Assembly (NCBI GenBank): GCA_949825065.1
Contig: OX463844.1
Location: forward strand, 26,755,056-26,819,055
Origin: Odontocerum albicorne
Taxonomy: Eukaryota; Arthropoda; Insecta; Trichoptera; Odontoceridae
Reading direction: 5' to 3'
DNA: 64,000 nt
Part shown: positions 1-10,157 of the stretch, piece by piece
Layout: every line of letters begins with the position of its first letter
Numbering within the stretch: position 1 is the first letter of the stretch
Translations under genes and position numbers: made by a program
The notes under the pieces: model-generated
Told to the model about the DNA's origin: nothing
Database searches by the model: none
What the model saw: only the letters and a program-made list of their open reading frames with translations

Positions 1-514
1 TTATTTTCAATTTTCTTCGGCTTTTTGAGATTGTTTAGGTGATACGAAAATATATTTTGAAAAAAAAAGAGAGAAAACGTTTACATTGAAGATAAAACAA
101 TGATAATACTTGCTGATCTCAAACTTTACGAAAGTCCTTCAGCACTAATTTAATAACACTGCTCACAAAAGAAAATTCAAATGAACGAGAGACAATTTTT
201 TAGCATTAATCAAGTTGTTTCTGTTCTGTTTTTCAATTTTCCTTCGTTTTAAATGTTTACAATTTCACAAGCTCCAGGTGATTAAACGATAACAATATTT
301 GTATCCATACTTTAAAGCTTTGTTGTTTTTTTGAAACTGTATTGAATACCGCTTTAAATTCTTCAGTTACGTCTCAAAAATTTTAATTAAACCCTGATAT
401 TGAGTCTTCTTAGTTAATTTGAACGACATTTAGGGTGAGGATCGATAAAAAATGTTTTGATAAACTAATGGTTTTTTCACATATATGTGATACGTTGACA
501 TTTGACAAGGAGCT
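1..514. other. AT-rich sequence, nothing recognised
   Basis: No open frame with recognisable similarity, no repeat and no RNA gene was seen in this leading stretch. It is A/T-rich with short homopolymer runs, as in the rest of the non-genic part of the window. Confidence 0.5.
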
Positions 515-1036
515 GTGATGAGGACAATGGACGGGTTTATTCATGTCAATAGATTTTTTTGTAGTGGTAGACACTTTCACACGGAAATTAAATTATATGT
601 AATATTGAATGTAGAAGAAAAAAGAAGTAAACTCGTACAGCATTTTAAAATTTACAGTTTTGGGAAATATATTATGAAAATAAACAAAACTAGACATGGA
701 TTAATTTTGATAATAAAACAAATACACTATTTTTCAAGTTTAATTGCAAATGAAACTTTTCTAGCATTACTAAAAACTTTCAGAATGATACGATTCATGG
801 AAACCAAATTCTTAGCCACAAAGTTTTATTTCATACTTTTCACTTTGACATTTAAAACCAAAAAAAATTGTTTCAGTGTAATAAGCATATTCAGGTCTAA
901 AACGTACATAATAACCGTTCTCTGGACAGCACGGTCTAAGGCTGCCTACTCTAGTTTGCAACATCAACGATATATGTGTATTTTACAACAATGCGTCTTC
1001 TTTTTTCTGAATCAAAACTTCAGGCGTCACACTTAA
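515..1036 (+). CDS. Orphan 173-codon open frame, function unknown
   Basis: An ATG-initiated frame of 173 codons with no match I recognise. It is the longest open frame in the window that is not explained by a transposon or low-complexity DNA. With roughly a third GC, stops should occur about every 13 codons, so this length is unusual by chance, though not impossible over 64 kb and six frames. The product would be basic, rich in Phe, Ile, Lys and Thr, with no signal peptide at the start (MMRTMDGFIHVN) and only weak hydrophobic runs in the second half. No splice sites or promoter were identified around it. It may be a chance frame or an old transposon relic. Confidence 0.15.
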   Translation: MMRTMDGFIHVNRFFCSGRHFHTEIKLYVILNVEEKRSKLVQHFKIYSFGKYIMKINKTRHGLILIIKQIHYFSSLIANETFLALLKTFRMIRFMETKFLATKFYFILFTLTFKTKKNCFSVISIFRSKTYIITVLWTARSKAAYSSLQHQRYMCILQQCVFFFLNQNFRRHT

Positions 1037-1540
1037 AGACACGAATATGTTTAGTATTTATAGATTTTTTCCTCAAGAACCAAGCACAAATGCATACAAA
1101 AGAATACATTAATTACCATTTAGCTTGATTACTTACCATTAAACCCACTTTTGTCATCAATTCTCCTACTTTATTTCATACTTAAATAATATATTTTTGC
1201 CATGGTTGAAATAAAATATTAACACCGCAGGAAGTCAACCATTGCGTAGCATTTTCATTAAAATAATTTTAAATTTTTGATATTGCCTTAGAACTATTCT
1301 AAAGTAAACAAGTCAGGGAGAAATTCAATAATAGAGAAGTAAGTCAATTTGTTTAAATATAAAAAAAAACCCTTGAATTTTTTAAGGAATTCTTAAAATT
1401 TAAAGAATTATAAAATGTTATTTATTGATCTAAAATGAAAACTGAAATGTACAATATATAACAATTAATATACACATCATTTTATGGATATTGAGAGCAT
1501 TTTTTTGTATTGTACCCTTCAACTTATCAAAATCGGTGAT
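1037..1540. other. AT-rich sequence, nothing recognised
   Basis: No supported gene or repeat. Several A/T homopolymers only. Confidence 0.5.
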
Positions 1541-1544
1541 TCGG

Positions 1545-1825
1545 GCATATTAACGCGAATGATCAGGAGGAAATATTGTCTTCTGCCTCAGTGATCAAGC
1601 TTTTGGTTTGTGAGCCACTGGAGAAGGTACAGAGCTCGCGACTTGCACATATTGGTTACACTACTGCACGTGAAGAGACAATAACACTTACAAACGAACA
1701 AATTATTTTACAAGACTGGGGCCTTTATATGTTTTTTTTATTTAAGGGCACCAACGAGGATCAAATTCAAATCCCACAGGTGGAAGTCAAGCGTCTTACC
1801 CACTAGGTCACGGAGGTTGTAACTT
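1545..1825 (-). mobile_element. tRNA-derived SINE, copy A (head plus body)
   Basis: Read on the minus strand, the unit begins with a tRNA-like head: CCTCCGTGACCTAGTGGGTA carries an A-box-like TAGTGGGTAAGACG and is followed about 30 bases later by a B-box-like GGATTTGAATTTGATCC. A body follows (CCCAGTCTTGTAAAA, then TCTCTTCACGTGCAGTAG, then ACCTTCTCCAGTGGCTC). The same head-body order recurs at 36765-37010 (minus) and 33740-34180 (plus), and body-only copies lie at about 57.6 and 59.4 kb. The repeated two-part structure with internal Pol III promoter boxes is what defines a SINE. The parent tRNA cannot be named from the sequence. Confidence 0.55.
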
Positions 1826-1829
1826 GTGA

Positions 1830-2115
1830 CGTAGTGGTTTCATTCTTTATAAACAAGTTTCATATTTTTTCCCAAATATTTAAAAAAATTGATGAAACAT
1901 TCACACTGCATTCAAATTCTTGCACATACTTAATTTCTATGTTATTGCATAGACCACTCAGATTCCATCATTATCTCAACAACCATACCGACATCGTGTC
2001 CAACGACTTCTTATCACATGATTTTCATTAAAATTAGTCAATTACGTAATACTTATTTTTCTTTTCTTTTGGTTCTTCAAAAATTTCATTAAATTTATGA
2101 ATACAAAAATACTGT
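1830..2115. other. AT-rich sequence, nothing recognised
   Basis: No supported feature. Short ATG frames are within chance expectation. Confidence 0.5.
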
Positions 2116-2164
2116 AATTCTATTATTCTTTTTATTTCTATTCGGAAATAAAAATAATAGAATT
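2116..2164. repeat. Short AT-rich palindrome
   Basis: AATTCTATTATT on the left is mirrored by AATAATAGAATT on the right around a small TATTCG centre, giving arms of about 20 bases with one unpaired base. It could form a hairpin or cruciform. No function is evident. Confidence 0.6.
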
Positions 2165-3465
2165 ATGAATTGTTTTAACGAATTGTGTATATTCAACCAT
2201 CTTTATCAAAAAATATGTTTTTGCGCTGGCATACATATGACAAAAAGAGTGATATATTATATACGGAGTTCTTCAAATAAATGATACGCTCAATTTCAAT
2301 GAAAGATTTTGCGGAAATTATGAATTTTGAATGTTATCGAGCTTTGTGGAAAACAAAAAAAAAACGTATGTTTGAGTTATGACACAATTATTAAAGTTTT
2401 TTCGGAATAAACTTGAGTTATTTGTAACAGTTTGCTGTTTTATCTACGGGTTTCGAAGAACACATGTTCTTATCAACCAGAAACGTGATATTTTTTTTAA
2501 ATTTCTTTAGATAAATCATAGTTCTACGTGTTATTACTGTATTGTATTGCAATTTTCCTTAAAACAGTACAACATAGTATGTGTATTACAATGCGACAAT
2601 CTCTTCAAACCGACAGGAAAAATGTTCAATATGCCCAAAGTGAAAACCTAACCGGAAACCTTTGTAAAAAAATCGGGAATTAAACTCTCAACTCCGAGTT
2701 GAAAGAAAGAATTTTGTTTATTAATTTATATGCAAATAAAAATAACTTCGTTATGATTTCGTCGGTGAAGTTGGTGAGATGCTTTTCTTCCACTTGTTGG
2801 TTTCGAGTTAAATTACCCATAAAATAAAAAATAAAAAGATGGTTTCAGTCTGATCAAAGAGTTCACCCGATAACAGTCTGATCAAAGAGTTCACCAAGTA
2901 ACAATATCCGCAAGCGCTTGACGTATGTGAATGTTGTTACCCTTTCACATTAACTAGTATTACCAACAATCCCATAGATGAGCTACAATTTATGTGCCCA
3001 TTTCAAATGCATAATTAAAGGGGCCAAAAACATTGATATGCTAAGGGTTTTCATAAGAATAAATGTAAAAAGTCTTAAGTTTTAAAAAATATAAGTCGGT
3101 TTAAAATCAACTTAAGTTTTTTTTATAATCGTGATAAAGTATACTAGAGTTTATGCTAAGTAGCGTTAAAATGTAATCGACAGTCTCACAGAGGTGTATC
3201 TCTGCAGCTGGCAGAGAGGTGTATCTCTGCAGCTATAGAGTTGACAGTTTCAAATATATAAGAGTCTAATTAATCGTGACTTTGATCCAAATAGAGAATT
3301 TAGAGACCGGATTGAACTGACAAGTGCAGGATTACTCAAGATAAGATAAATTTCCTGTAATTATTCCTTGAATATTTAACATTAGTAATGCATGATTCAG
3401 TGACATGTATGGTATATTTTTCTTAATGGTGTTGGAATATGAACCATGAAAACTGAAATATGAAA
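2165..3465. other. Anonymous region with two tiny tandem duplications
   Basis: No gene seen. A 28-base unit beginning CAGTCTGATCAAAGAG is present twice in tandem at 2846-2901. The 20-base word AGAGGTGTATCTCTGCAGCT is present twice at 3190-3234 with period 25; the word is itself partly palindromic (AGAG...CTCT). The rest is AT-rich and unremarkable. Confidence 0.6.
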
Positions 3466-3665
3466 GATAAGCTGGAAGCATTCGAAATGTAGATTCATCG
3501 GAGAATGTTAAAAATTTCTTGGTTGCGTCGTATCTCAAACACTCAAAACCAGAATCGTAGATAAGCTGGAAGCATTCGAAATGTGGATTCATCGGACAAT
3601 GCTCAAAATGTCTTGGTTTCATCGGATCGCAAACAACAAGGTGCTGCGTCGAGCAAGTGTAGAAT
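3466..3665 (+). pseudogene. RTE-like LINE fragment, C-terminal end, internally duplicated
   Basis: From about 3563 the plus strand reads KLEAFEMWIHRTMLKMSWFH then RIANNKVLRRAS. This is the conserved segment just after the reverse transcriptase in RTE-type endonuclease-reverse transcriptases, and the same block occurs in the better-preserved copy at 28.4 kb (LEAFEMWSYRRLLGISW). A 94-bp tandem duplication places an older version of the same peptide at 3466, interrupted by a stop (KLEAFEM*IHRRMLKISW). Nothing upstream or downstream restores the rest of the protein, so this is a dead fragment. Confidence 0.55.
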
Positions 3666-4249
3666 ATCTATTATGGTAAGTACCACGAAATGTCGAAAAA
3701 TGGTTGTCCATCATATATTGAGAGGAGAAAAAACCACTTCATAAAATTAATATTCATAGGAAAAATTGAGGAGCGACGCAGAATCGGTTGAAAAAGTATC
3801 ATTTTTACGCAACATAGACATGTATCCAGACAGCTAATTAGCTCACTAAAACCACGATATAGTATAAGCATATTAATATATAAAGCACTAAGAAGGAGCA
3901 CAGCCAAGAAAAAATACTATTTTTCCCAACAATTCATTGATGTAACAACAGGTTTATAAAGATATATAAGTCAACAAATTTTATACCTCTTTTTTTTTAA
4001 ATAAAAAAAACTTGATTATGTAAGTATATTGTACTTTTTTCCTTATGATGATAAATAATATAGGATCAACTGGGACAAATGAATTTCGCCTAGGTTGAGG
4101 CCTTAGTGGGGTAAACTATGATAAATGTATTGTGTTATATTTTCATAACATAACGTGCAACCTGGTAGGTTTATTGTTGTTTGTCAATCTCTTCCAAAGG
4201 AATATAAAGCTGTGAAACAAAACGTAGATGAATATCAGACTTTCTCAAA
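3666..4249. other. AT-rich sequence, nothing recognised
   Basis: No supported gene. A minus-strand hydrophobic frame of 78 codons at 3671-3907 has no family resemblance and is treated as chance. Confidence 0.45.
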
Positions 4250-4335
4250 TAAATTGGGCTTCAACAGAATTTAAACCCGTTATCTCCGGACTGGAAGACA
4301 GGCGTAATATCAACCAAATCTCATAAATTATATGA
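4250..4335 (-). mobile_element. SINE head fragment (tRNA-like)
   Basis: On the minus strand the order is TTTGGTTGATATTACGCC (decayed A box), CTGTCTTCCAGTCCGGAG, then a B-box-like ACGGGTTTAAATTCTG. It resembles the heads at 15300-15395 and 60455-60540. No body was seen attached, so it is a truncated copy. Confidence 0.4.
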
Positions 4336-4579
4336 ATTTGAATAAAAAATTAAAACAATAAATAAGCTTAAAATATTATACAACACCAAACTTTTATTAA
4401 ATCTGTGGGAAGCAATGGTTTAGAATCCTGGTATATAATACTAAATACCGTACTTTATATCAAGTGCCGAATAATACCAAATCGTTTGGTTAAAAAAACT
4501 GAGTATTTCAGACTACTCTGTGACTTAGACCAGACATGGTGGTAGGTTAAGAAGCAATAAAGAGATTTGCTCCAAGTCA

Positions 4580-4790
4580 CAGTAATTCCTCATAAACAGC
4601 GAAATGCTTGTCAATCGATTTACATCGGTTGGCCACGTTTGTCTCGCACAAGATAGCTAAGCCATAAAAACTATTTTTGAGGTAAGTCCGTGACAATGCA
4701 GATCACTCGGCAGATCAAAACGAAACTTTCTGAGTAATGCGTTGTCAGACCTGGAAAGAACTGGCGAGACAAACTGAATAAGAGAGAAGG
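4580..4790 (+). pseudogene. LINE C-terminal fragment (RTE-like)
   Basis: The plus strand reads SVGHVCLAQDS, a stop, AIKTIFEVSP, a stop, then QCRSLGRSKRNFLSNALSDL. This matches the pattern of the C-terminal GH(V/L) x(R) ... GxPxGRRxxGRPKxRW module that follows the reverse transcriptase in many insect LINEs. It contains at least two stops and has no adjoining RT, so it is a relic. Assignment to a particular clade is uncertain. Confidence 0.4.
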
Positions 4791-4799
4791 TGTTGTGTG

Positions 4800-6115
4800 A
4801 TGAAAATTATCAGAGGTTAAAGATTTAAGCTGTATCCGTTGAAACCTTCTGTTTTAAAATGACGTTGGAACACAGCATTCTTTCTTATCGAGATTCAATC
4901 AGTTATGCGGAGCCATGGTTTTTCCTGTGACTATGTAGATCAATTCTGGCCAGTCTAGCACAGACATTGCATATCCAAGATGGTTCTGTGGCCTCATCTG
5001 AAATTGACCACTCACAGTATCTCCTCCTCTGCAACTTTCTCGATCAGTTTCGTCGGATTGACAAGTACAATGTCCATATAACACTACTTTGATCTACAAA
5101 AAGACCGTGTCCATTTAATTTTGATTCACGGACATTTTTAATACTTCAGTCACTGCTCACGAAGCATATGTTACCAAACCATCCTGGTAAACTAGCTCTA
5201 ACGGTGCTGGTAAAGAATGGTTGATGGTATAAAATTCTACAAAAGGACACTTTAAGACCTTTTTCACTTTGGTTTTTGTTAGGATTGACTTAATTATAAT
5301 CGATTCATATACATACTTTATAAGCAGATCATTGGAAACGTAACTGTTTTCATAGACTAATCATATCTATGAAATCCTAAAAAAACTTAAACCTCCGTAA
5401 TAATTATCATTATTATCCTTTAATAGTCATGATCCATGATTTTTTAGAACAAAACTTAATTTATAGCAATATTTCCCTACTTTATTATAGTTATTTAGAA
5501 AATTTCTATCTCAAACGAGATTTATCATGGCTGCTAGTGCTAAAAAGCTGTTAAGAATGTGTTATTCAAGAGTTTTTTTTATATTACTTGTACTTATTTA
5601 TTTATGGAGAACATATCAATATTTTCATTCTTTTTGACCCTGTTTTTTTTTTCAAAATCATATTATTTCTTATTTCATACAATATTTGGTCAAATATTTA
5701 ACCCCTTAAACAATTTAATTTAATTCTTCAATCCACCTTTCTCTCTCCATAGTGATGACGTACATCTTTTTTATTTCTGTTTCGGCTATAACATTTGAAT
5801 AATCCACACATTACGGTTATCTTTCCAAAATATGTGCCTGTTTGATTGAAATAAATTGCCGTTTAGTATTAGATCGTTAAGACATAAATAATAAATAAAA
5901 GAGAAAAACAAATGTTACCATCAATTGTGTTCAACAAAACATGTCGAAATATGTGATAATGGAACCATTTAAAAATTCAGACCTTGAGGGATGTTTATTA
6001 TTCTTAAGTCCATTTACTGTTGCAATATGGAATTATTGTTGGGAGAGGGGGTGGGGGAGTCTGAATTAAATTTTAATTCAATAAAAGTTGTTCGAAGACT
6101 TGAGGTTTCTCTCAA
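4800..6115. other. Anonymous region
   Basis: 4870-5090 is somewhat less AT-rich than its surroundings and has a 61-codon minus-strand frame, but no domain is recognisable. From 5100 to 6115 the sequence is AT-rich with T-runs and a G-rich patch (GGGAGAGGGGGTGGGGGAG, about 6040-6059). No gene is supported. Confidence 0.5.
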
Positions 6116-6119
6116 TTAC

Positions 6120-6960
6120 GGCTTAATTTTATCAATTACTCGTTGAATGCCGTTCTTAAGCCCGTGGATCGAATATGAACCGTTAGCGTAGACTCTGTCC
6201 TTTACAAAACTGTAAAGGAAAAAGGTTAGAAGCGTTCCATCATAAGATCGCACAGCAATAAAGCCATTGTCGCTTTTACCATGTGACGCGTAGTGCCATC
6301 TTGCTGAAAGAACATACGCTCGAGATCTATGATATATTTTACAAATGAAACCATTAAAGGTTGGTCAGTTTGTTGCGATAGCGTTCACCATGGAGATTAC
6401 CGGTTCGTCATCATTGTTTTAAAAAAAGAACGGCCCAATGGCGCATCTAGAAAAAAAATCACCCTATACTATAACTTGAAACAAGTGAATGATTGTTATT
6501 TATACGCTCGAGAGTTTTCAATTCCACAAAGACAACAATTTTACGTATTAACATATCCACCGGGATAAAAATGGGCATCGTCGCTTAAGATGATTTTGTT
6601 ACGAAATTCGATATCTCATGCATAGTGCTCTAGTACCAAATCGGCACACACGCTGCGGTGATTATGGTCTGCAGGCTAAAGGTCTGGAGTTACCTGATTT
6701 TTTATTCACGGAGACCAAGATCTTAACTTAAAATTCGTTGCATGGAACTTCTGGAAATGCCCAATTACTGAGAATGGGGAAGAATTGATATTCTTGAATT
6801 TTCAGCTACATTTTAACTCACTAGCGATATTTTCGTATGAATGAACACGTACTAACTTTGCATCAAGAATAATTTCGATCGTCTCGAATAAATTGATATC
6901 GCTGCGAATTGCGGTGTCACTTGGCACATGATTACTACCAAAAATAATGCTTAATTTGTG
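6120..6960 (-). pseudogene. Decayed IS630/Tc1-type transposase
   Basis: Minus-strand pieces, read from 6960 down to 6120, follow the order of the arthropod Tc1/IS630-superfamily transposases that resemble the Tc3 type. They are: LGISRSSMQRIL (helix-turn-helix segment); PADHNHRSVCADLVLEHYA; NKIILSDDAHFYPGGYVNT (first catalytic Asp in SDD, family usually SDEAHF); then ERMFFQQDGTTRHMVKATMA (second catalytic Asp in QQDG); and finally RVYANGSYSIHGLKNGIQRV. In-frame stops, frameshifts and a deletion that removes the third catalytic residue's region (between about 6240 and 6200) make it inactive. No terminal inverted repeats were identified. Confidence 0.65.
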
Positions 6961-7939
6961 AATCGTGTTTAAATTAGAAGTGAATTGTTAATACAGAATT
7001 ACAATATAATAAATATTTAGTGTTTAAGCTGGAATGGAATGGTATTGAGAGTTTTAGGTTATTGATTTGAAATCGTTAATTGTTGTTGGTTATGAGTAAA
7101 TAACTGTTGAGCTAATAAAAGTATGAGGAAGTCCTTTACCATGTATAAATCTGTGTTTTTTACTTGTGACGTATGAAAAATAATAAAAATAAATAACTGG
7201 CTTATAGATTTATCAAGGTGATAAATTACATTACTAGACGTCATCATCTCAAGACAGCCCACTGTCACAAACAGGTCATACGACCTAAACCAAGAGGAAG
7301 AAGAAAGAAGAAGAAGAAACATTACTTTTTTTATCGACTTTATTAATGGCTACTTTATATTCTTTTTAATATTCTTATGGGTTTTGTATTATTCCATGTA
7401 TAATACTTTCCTATTTACCATAAAGCACAGATAAAATTGCTTCTCATCAACGTGAAACTCTTGTTTAAAAAAAAATTGGTCGAGAGAATCAAATCAAATA
7501 TACCCCACGGATGGTATAAAAGTCACTTTAAACTGCATTATGGAAATTAAAATATTTTGTTTTTTTAGTATAATATAATCAAAATATAATATATTCACAA
7601 ATAGTTGATCTTGGTTAAATAATGTACTACGTCCAAAAAGTTTGTTCATTTCTATAGCATAGAATGGTTTTGAATGAATCAGTATTTTTCATCAGACTAC
7701 TTGAAGTGTATCCTTGCTTTGATGCAATGAAAAGTGTCGTTGTGATACTCGTATTCTTATTATATTAATAATAAATACAGTGTTTCAGTACCACCTTTGA
7801 TGTATACGAGTGAAACGTAGATATGAAAATGAATGAAAGAAGCTGAAGAAATGCGTGCACAAAAAACGTCGATGGTGTGATAATGAATCATATAAAAGGA
7901 TACTGTATGAAGGGAAGTATTACATGTTATATAAACTAA
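6961..7939. other. Anonymous region with a GAA microsatellite
   Basis: A short purine microsatellite (GAAGAAGAAA type) lies at 7294-7319. It is preceded by a piece reminiscent of LINE 3' tails, but too short to assign. The rest is AT-rich with no supported gene. Confidence 0.5.
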
Positions 7940-8235
7940 AAGCTGATGTCAAAAGCGTTCTGAGATCATTTGGTCACGTGTAACAAATGACTAAAGAAAT
8001 ACAACACAAATAAAACGTTTAAATATGAACGAAAATCGTGATAGACGGAGATCATGGAAAGTATGGTTAAATCAAGTCCATTATTTATTGAAAAAAAATA
8101 ATCTAAACGGCCAGAGAAACAGGCCGTTGGAGTTGTATGAGAAGGTGTGTGAATGTGGAAGAGGCGAAACATGCGAGTCGAGATAGGGAAGTATTACGCT
8201 CTATGCTCTCTGCCACAACAAAGGAAGAGCGTAAT
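7940..8235 (+). pseudogene. LINE-B C-terminal fragment
   Basis: The plus strand carries VLRSFGHV, a stop, QMTKE, further shifted pieces, then MRRCVNVEEAKHASRDREV. Related sequence closes LINE-B at 51.8-52.1 kb on the minus strand (MNVEEAKLVWIEKFRDW) and the fragment at 34.6-35.3 kb. The order GHV...M.VEEAK...RDR is typical of the extreme C-terminus of this LINE family. Frameshifts and stops make it non-functional. Confidence 0.5.
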
Positions 8236-8759
8236 GGGATATATGTATGTAATAATAATAAAACGACAATATCTTTAGCAGACTCTCCTCAAGGCCGCTT
8301 TTACACCATTATTGAAATTTTACAAAACATAAAATGAGTTCAATGTAAGAAAGGTACTCAGGTTTTCAATAATATATTTTCGGAATATATTTTTTTTCGT
8401 TTTATCATAAGCGACCTGTTTATTTCCGAATTTTTACAGAGAAATGTTAATTTACATGTGCTTAGTTTTTGCACTTTTCTGAAGACGTTTTTCTGTGATT
8501 TTTATATTCCCAGTATTTCCAAATGTATTTTATTTTATTGGATACTTGCTAAACTATAATTATTTTTATTTTTATCTCTTATAAATAAAGTAAACCTTTT
8601 GATAATTTATAAATCTTACGAGTATTGAATTTCCGTATAATGTGAGCAAAAGTGTAATAAATTAGACTAAAATCATACTTAGAAAATAGAAATTCTTGAT
8701 AAAAATTATTTCAATCGTAGTAAAATGAATATTTTCGAAGACACTTTAAATATATTTTT
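8236..8759. other. AT-rich sequence, nothing recognised
   Basis: No supported feature. Contains one TACTCGTA-type octamer (8617-8624, reverse orientation), discussed as a finding. Confidence 0.5.
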
Positions 8760-8760
8760 C

Positions 8761-8914
8761 GTAGTTGTTACCGTATTAAGTAAGTTTAAATTATGGCATA
8801 TTCGATAATGTTTTATAACATCACCCCGAGGTTGAAGACTGCACCACTTTCGAAATGTCAACGTCCGAGCCAACATGGTAACAACGCCGAAAAAACATTT
8901 TTAACTAATTGTTG
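8761..8914 (+). repeat. Dispersed repeat R, copy 1
   Basis: Starts GTAGTTGTTACCGTATTAAG and ends with AACATGGTAACAACGCCG then AAAAAACATTTTTAACTA. A diverged copy in the same orientation lies at 10032-10157. The shared start and end with different middles suggest two old copies of a short interspersed element. No inverted termini or coding sequence were seen. Confidence 0.5.
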
Positions 8915-8929
8915 AATATAAGTCACTTA

Positions 8930-9400
8930 ACAATTAACGTAAAGTCATTCTTTCGTTAAGTTCTTTTAGTCAGCTTTATTAACAAGTATCCAATTTATTT
9001 TGATCAACGATTGTAAGCATATCATGAATTAATTGCTGATACCTCAATTATCATTTAAATTACTTTAATCATAAATAATTTTTAAAAGTTCTTAAAGAGA
9101 AAAATTAAGAGCGTTTTAATTATTTTCCATTTGGAAAATTTTCGAATTTATTGACTTAATATTAAATGCAACGTTCTCAACAAAATCTCAAACATCACAA
9201 ATACGACATGGTTTTGCAATAAAACCAGAGTAACAAATATCAAGCGTAAAAAATAATATATAAACGATGTCATAATTTCACCGCGAGCCGACGATAAAAA
9301 AATGAAAAGGGAGATATTTTCTCTTTAGGCATATAAAATGCTTCAACACATCAAGTAAAGTTTGAAAGCATATATAGTTGGAACTAGTTTCACAAAATCC
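8930..9400. other. AT-rich sequence, nothing recognised
   Basis: No supported feature between repeat R copy 1 and the less AT-rich block beginning about 9400. Confidence 0.5.
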
Positions 9401-9419
9401 GCCTCTCCCATTTTCCACA

Positions 9420-9610
9420 CACAATACGGCACAATGAGAAATGTGGTATTTTATGCCTTAACTTCCCCACCTTATTATGCCACCCATACAAAAGCCGGTT
9501 TGGGAGACGATACCGTCAGAAGTTATTGACGTTACGGTAAAAGTTTATAAATACGAGTTGGGTACTATGGCTAACGAGTGAAACTGCTGACAATTCATTG
9601 TGTTCTGTTA
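9420..9610 (+). promoter_or_regulatory. Candidate TATA-containing promoter block
   Basis: This 190-base block is visibly less AT-rich than the kilobases around it. It contains a TGACGTTA word (CRE-like half site), then TATAAATA at 9546-9553 in the context AAGTTTATAAATACGAG. An initiator-like position would fall near 9576-9582, but the arthropod consensus TCAGT is not present there. No downstream exon was identified, so the link to any gene, including the receptor 40 kb away on the same strand, is speculation. Confidence 0.25.
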
Positions 9611-10031
9611 GTTTCCTGAAATTCAGATCTGAAACATACTCGTATATTAGGTAGCTAGTGCATTTTTGTACCGCTTTTTTTGTTTCATAGTTTTTTTCTT
9701 TGTTTGATCGACATAACTCGTTTCCGAACTTTTCGTTGTTTTTTTATATTGACTTAACATTTGTATATATTCTCCTTGAACACCTTATAATTTAAAAATA
9801 TTAAAAAAAAAAAACTTTTTTACATCTTTATTGAAGCATTTAAAGTATATTTTTTTAGTTTAGAACTATTTATTATGCAGATCTTTCGAGAGAAAAAATA
9901 TGTGGTAGAGAGATTGTACTGGAGGAAATTAATAAAAACTCGGTAGACAGCAAGATGAAATGTTTCGAACCTTAAAGAGCTTTGTGACGCGAATCAACTC
10001 TTGACTGCCACTAGTTTAAATTTTTTTTGGG
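9611..10031. other. AT-rich sequence, nothing recognised
   Basis: No supported feature. Contains a TACTCGTA octamer at 9637-9644. Confidence 0.5.
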
Positions 10032-10157
10032 GTGGTTACTGTATTGAGCTGGCTTAAATTGTGGCTGCCGTTGTAGCTTTCACCTTTAGAACGATGTTAA
10101 AAAATACTAGTAATTATTTTCAACACGGCAACAACTCCGAAAAACATTTTAAACTAG
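10032..10157 (+). repeat. Dispersed repeat R, copy 2
   Basis: Begins GTGGTTACTGTATTGAGCTG and ends AACACGGCAACAACTCCG then AAAAACATTTTAAACTA, aligning with 8761-8914. Direct orientation relative to copy 1, about 1.26 kb apart. Confidence 0.5.

Noticed and set aside
4899..5084. 61-codon minus-strand frame with several Cys
   Set aside because: No domain recognised and no supporting splice or promoter signals.
9481..9540. Codons reading CHP considered as the ERYxAxCHP segment of the receptor
   Set aside because: The surrounding peptide (NFPTLLCHPYKSRFGRR) lacks the rest of the TM3/loop 2 signature.
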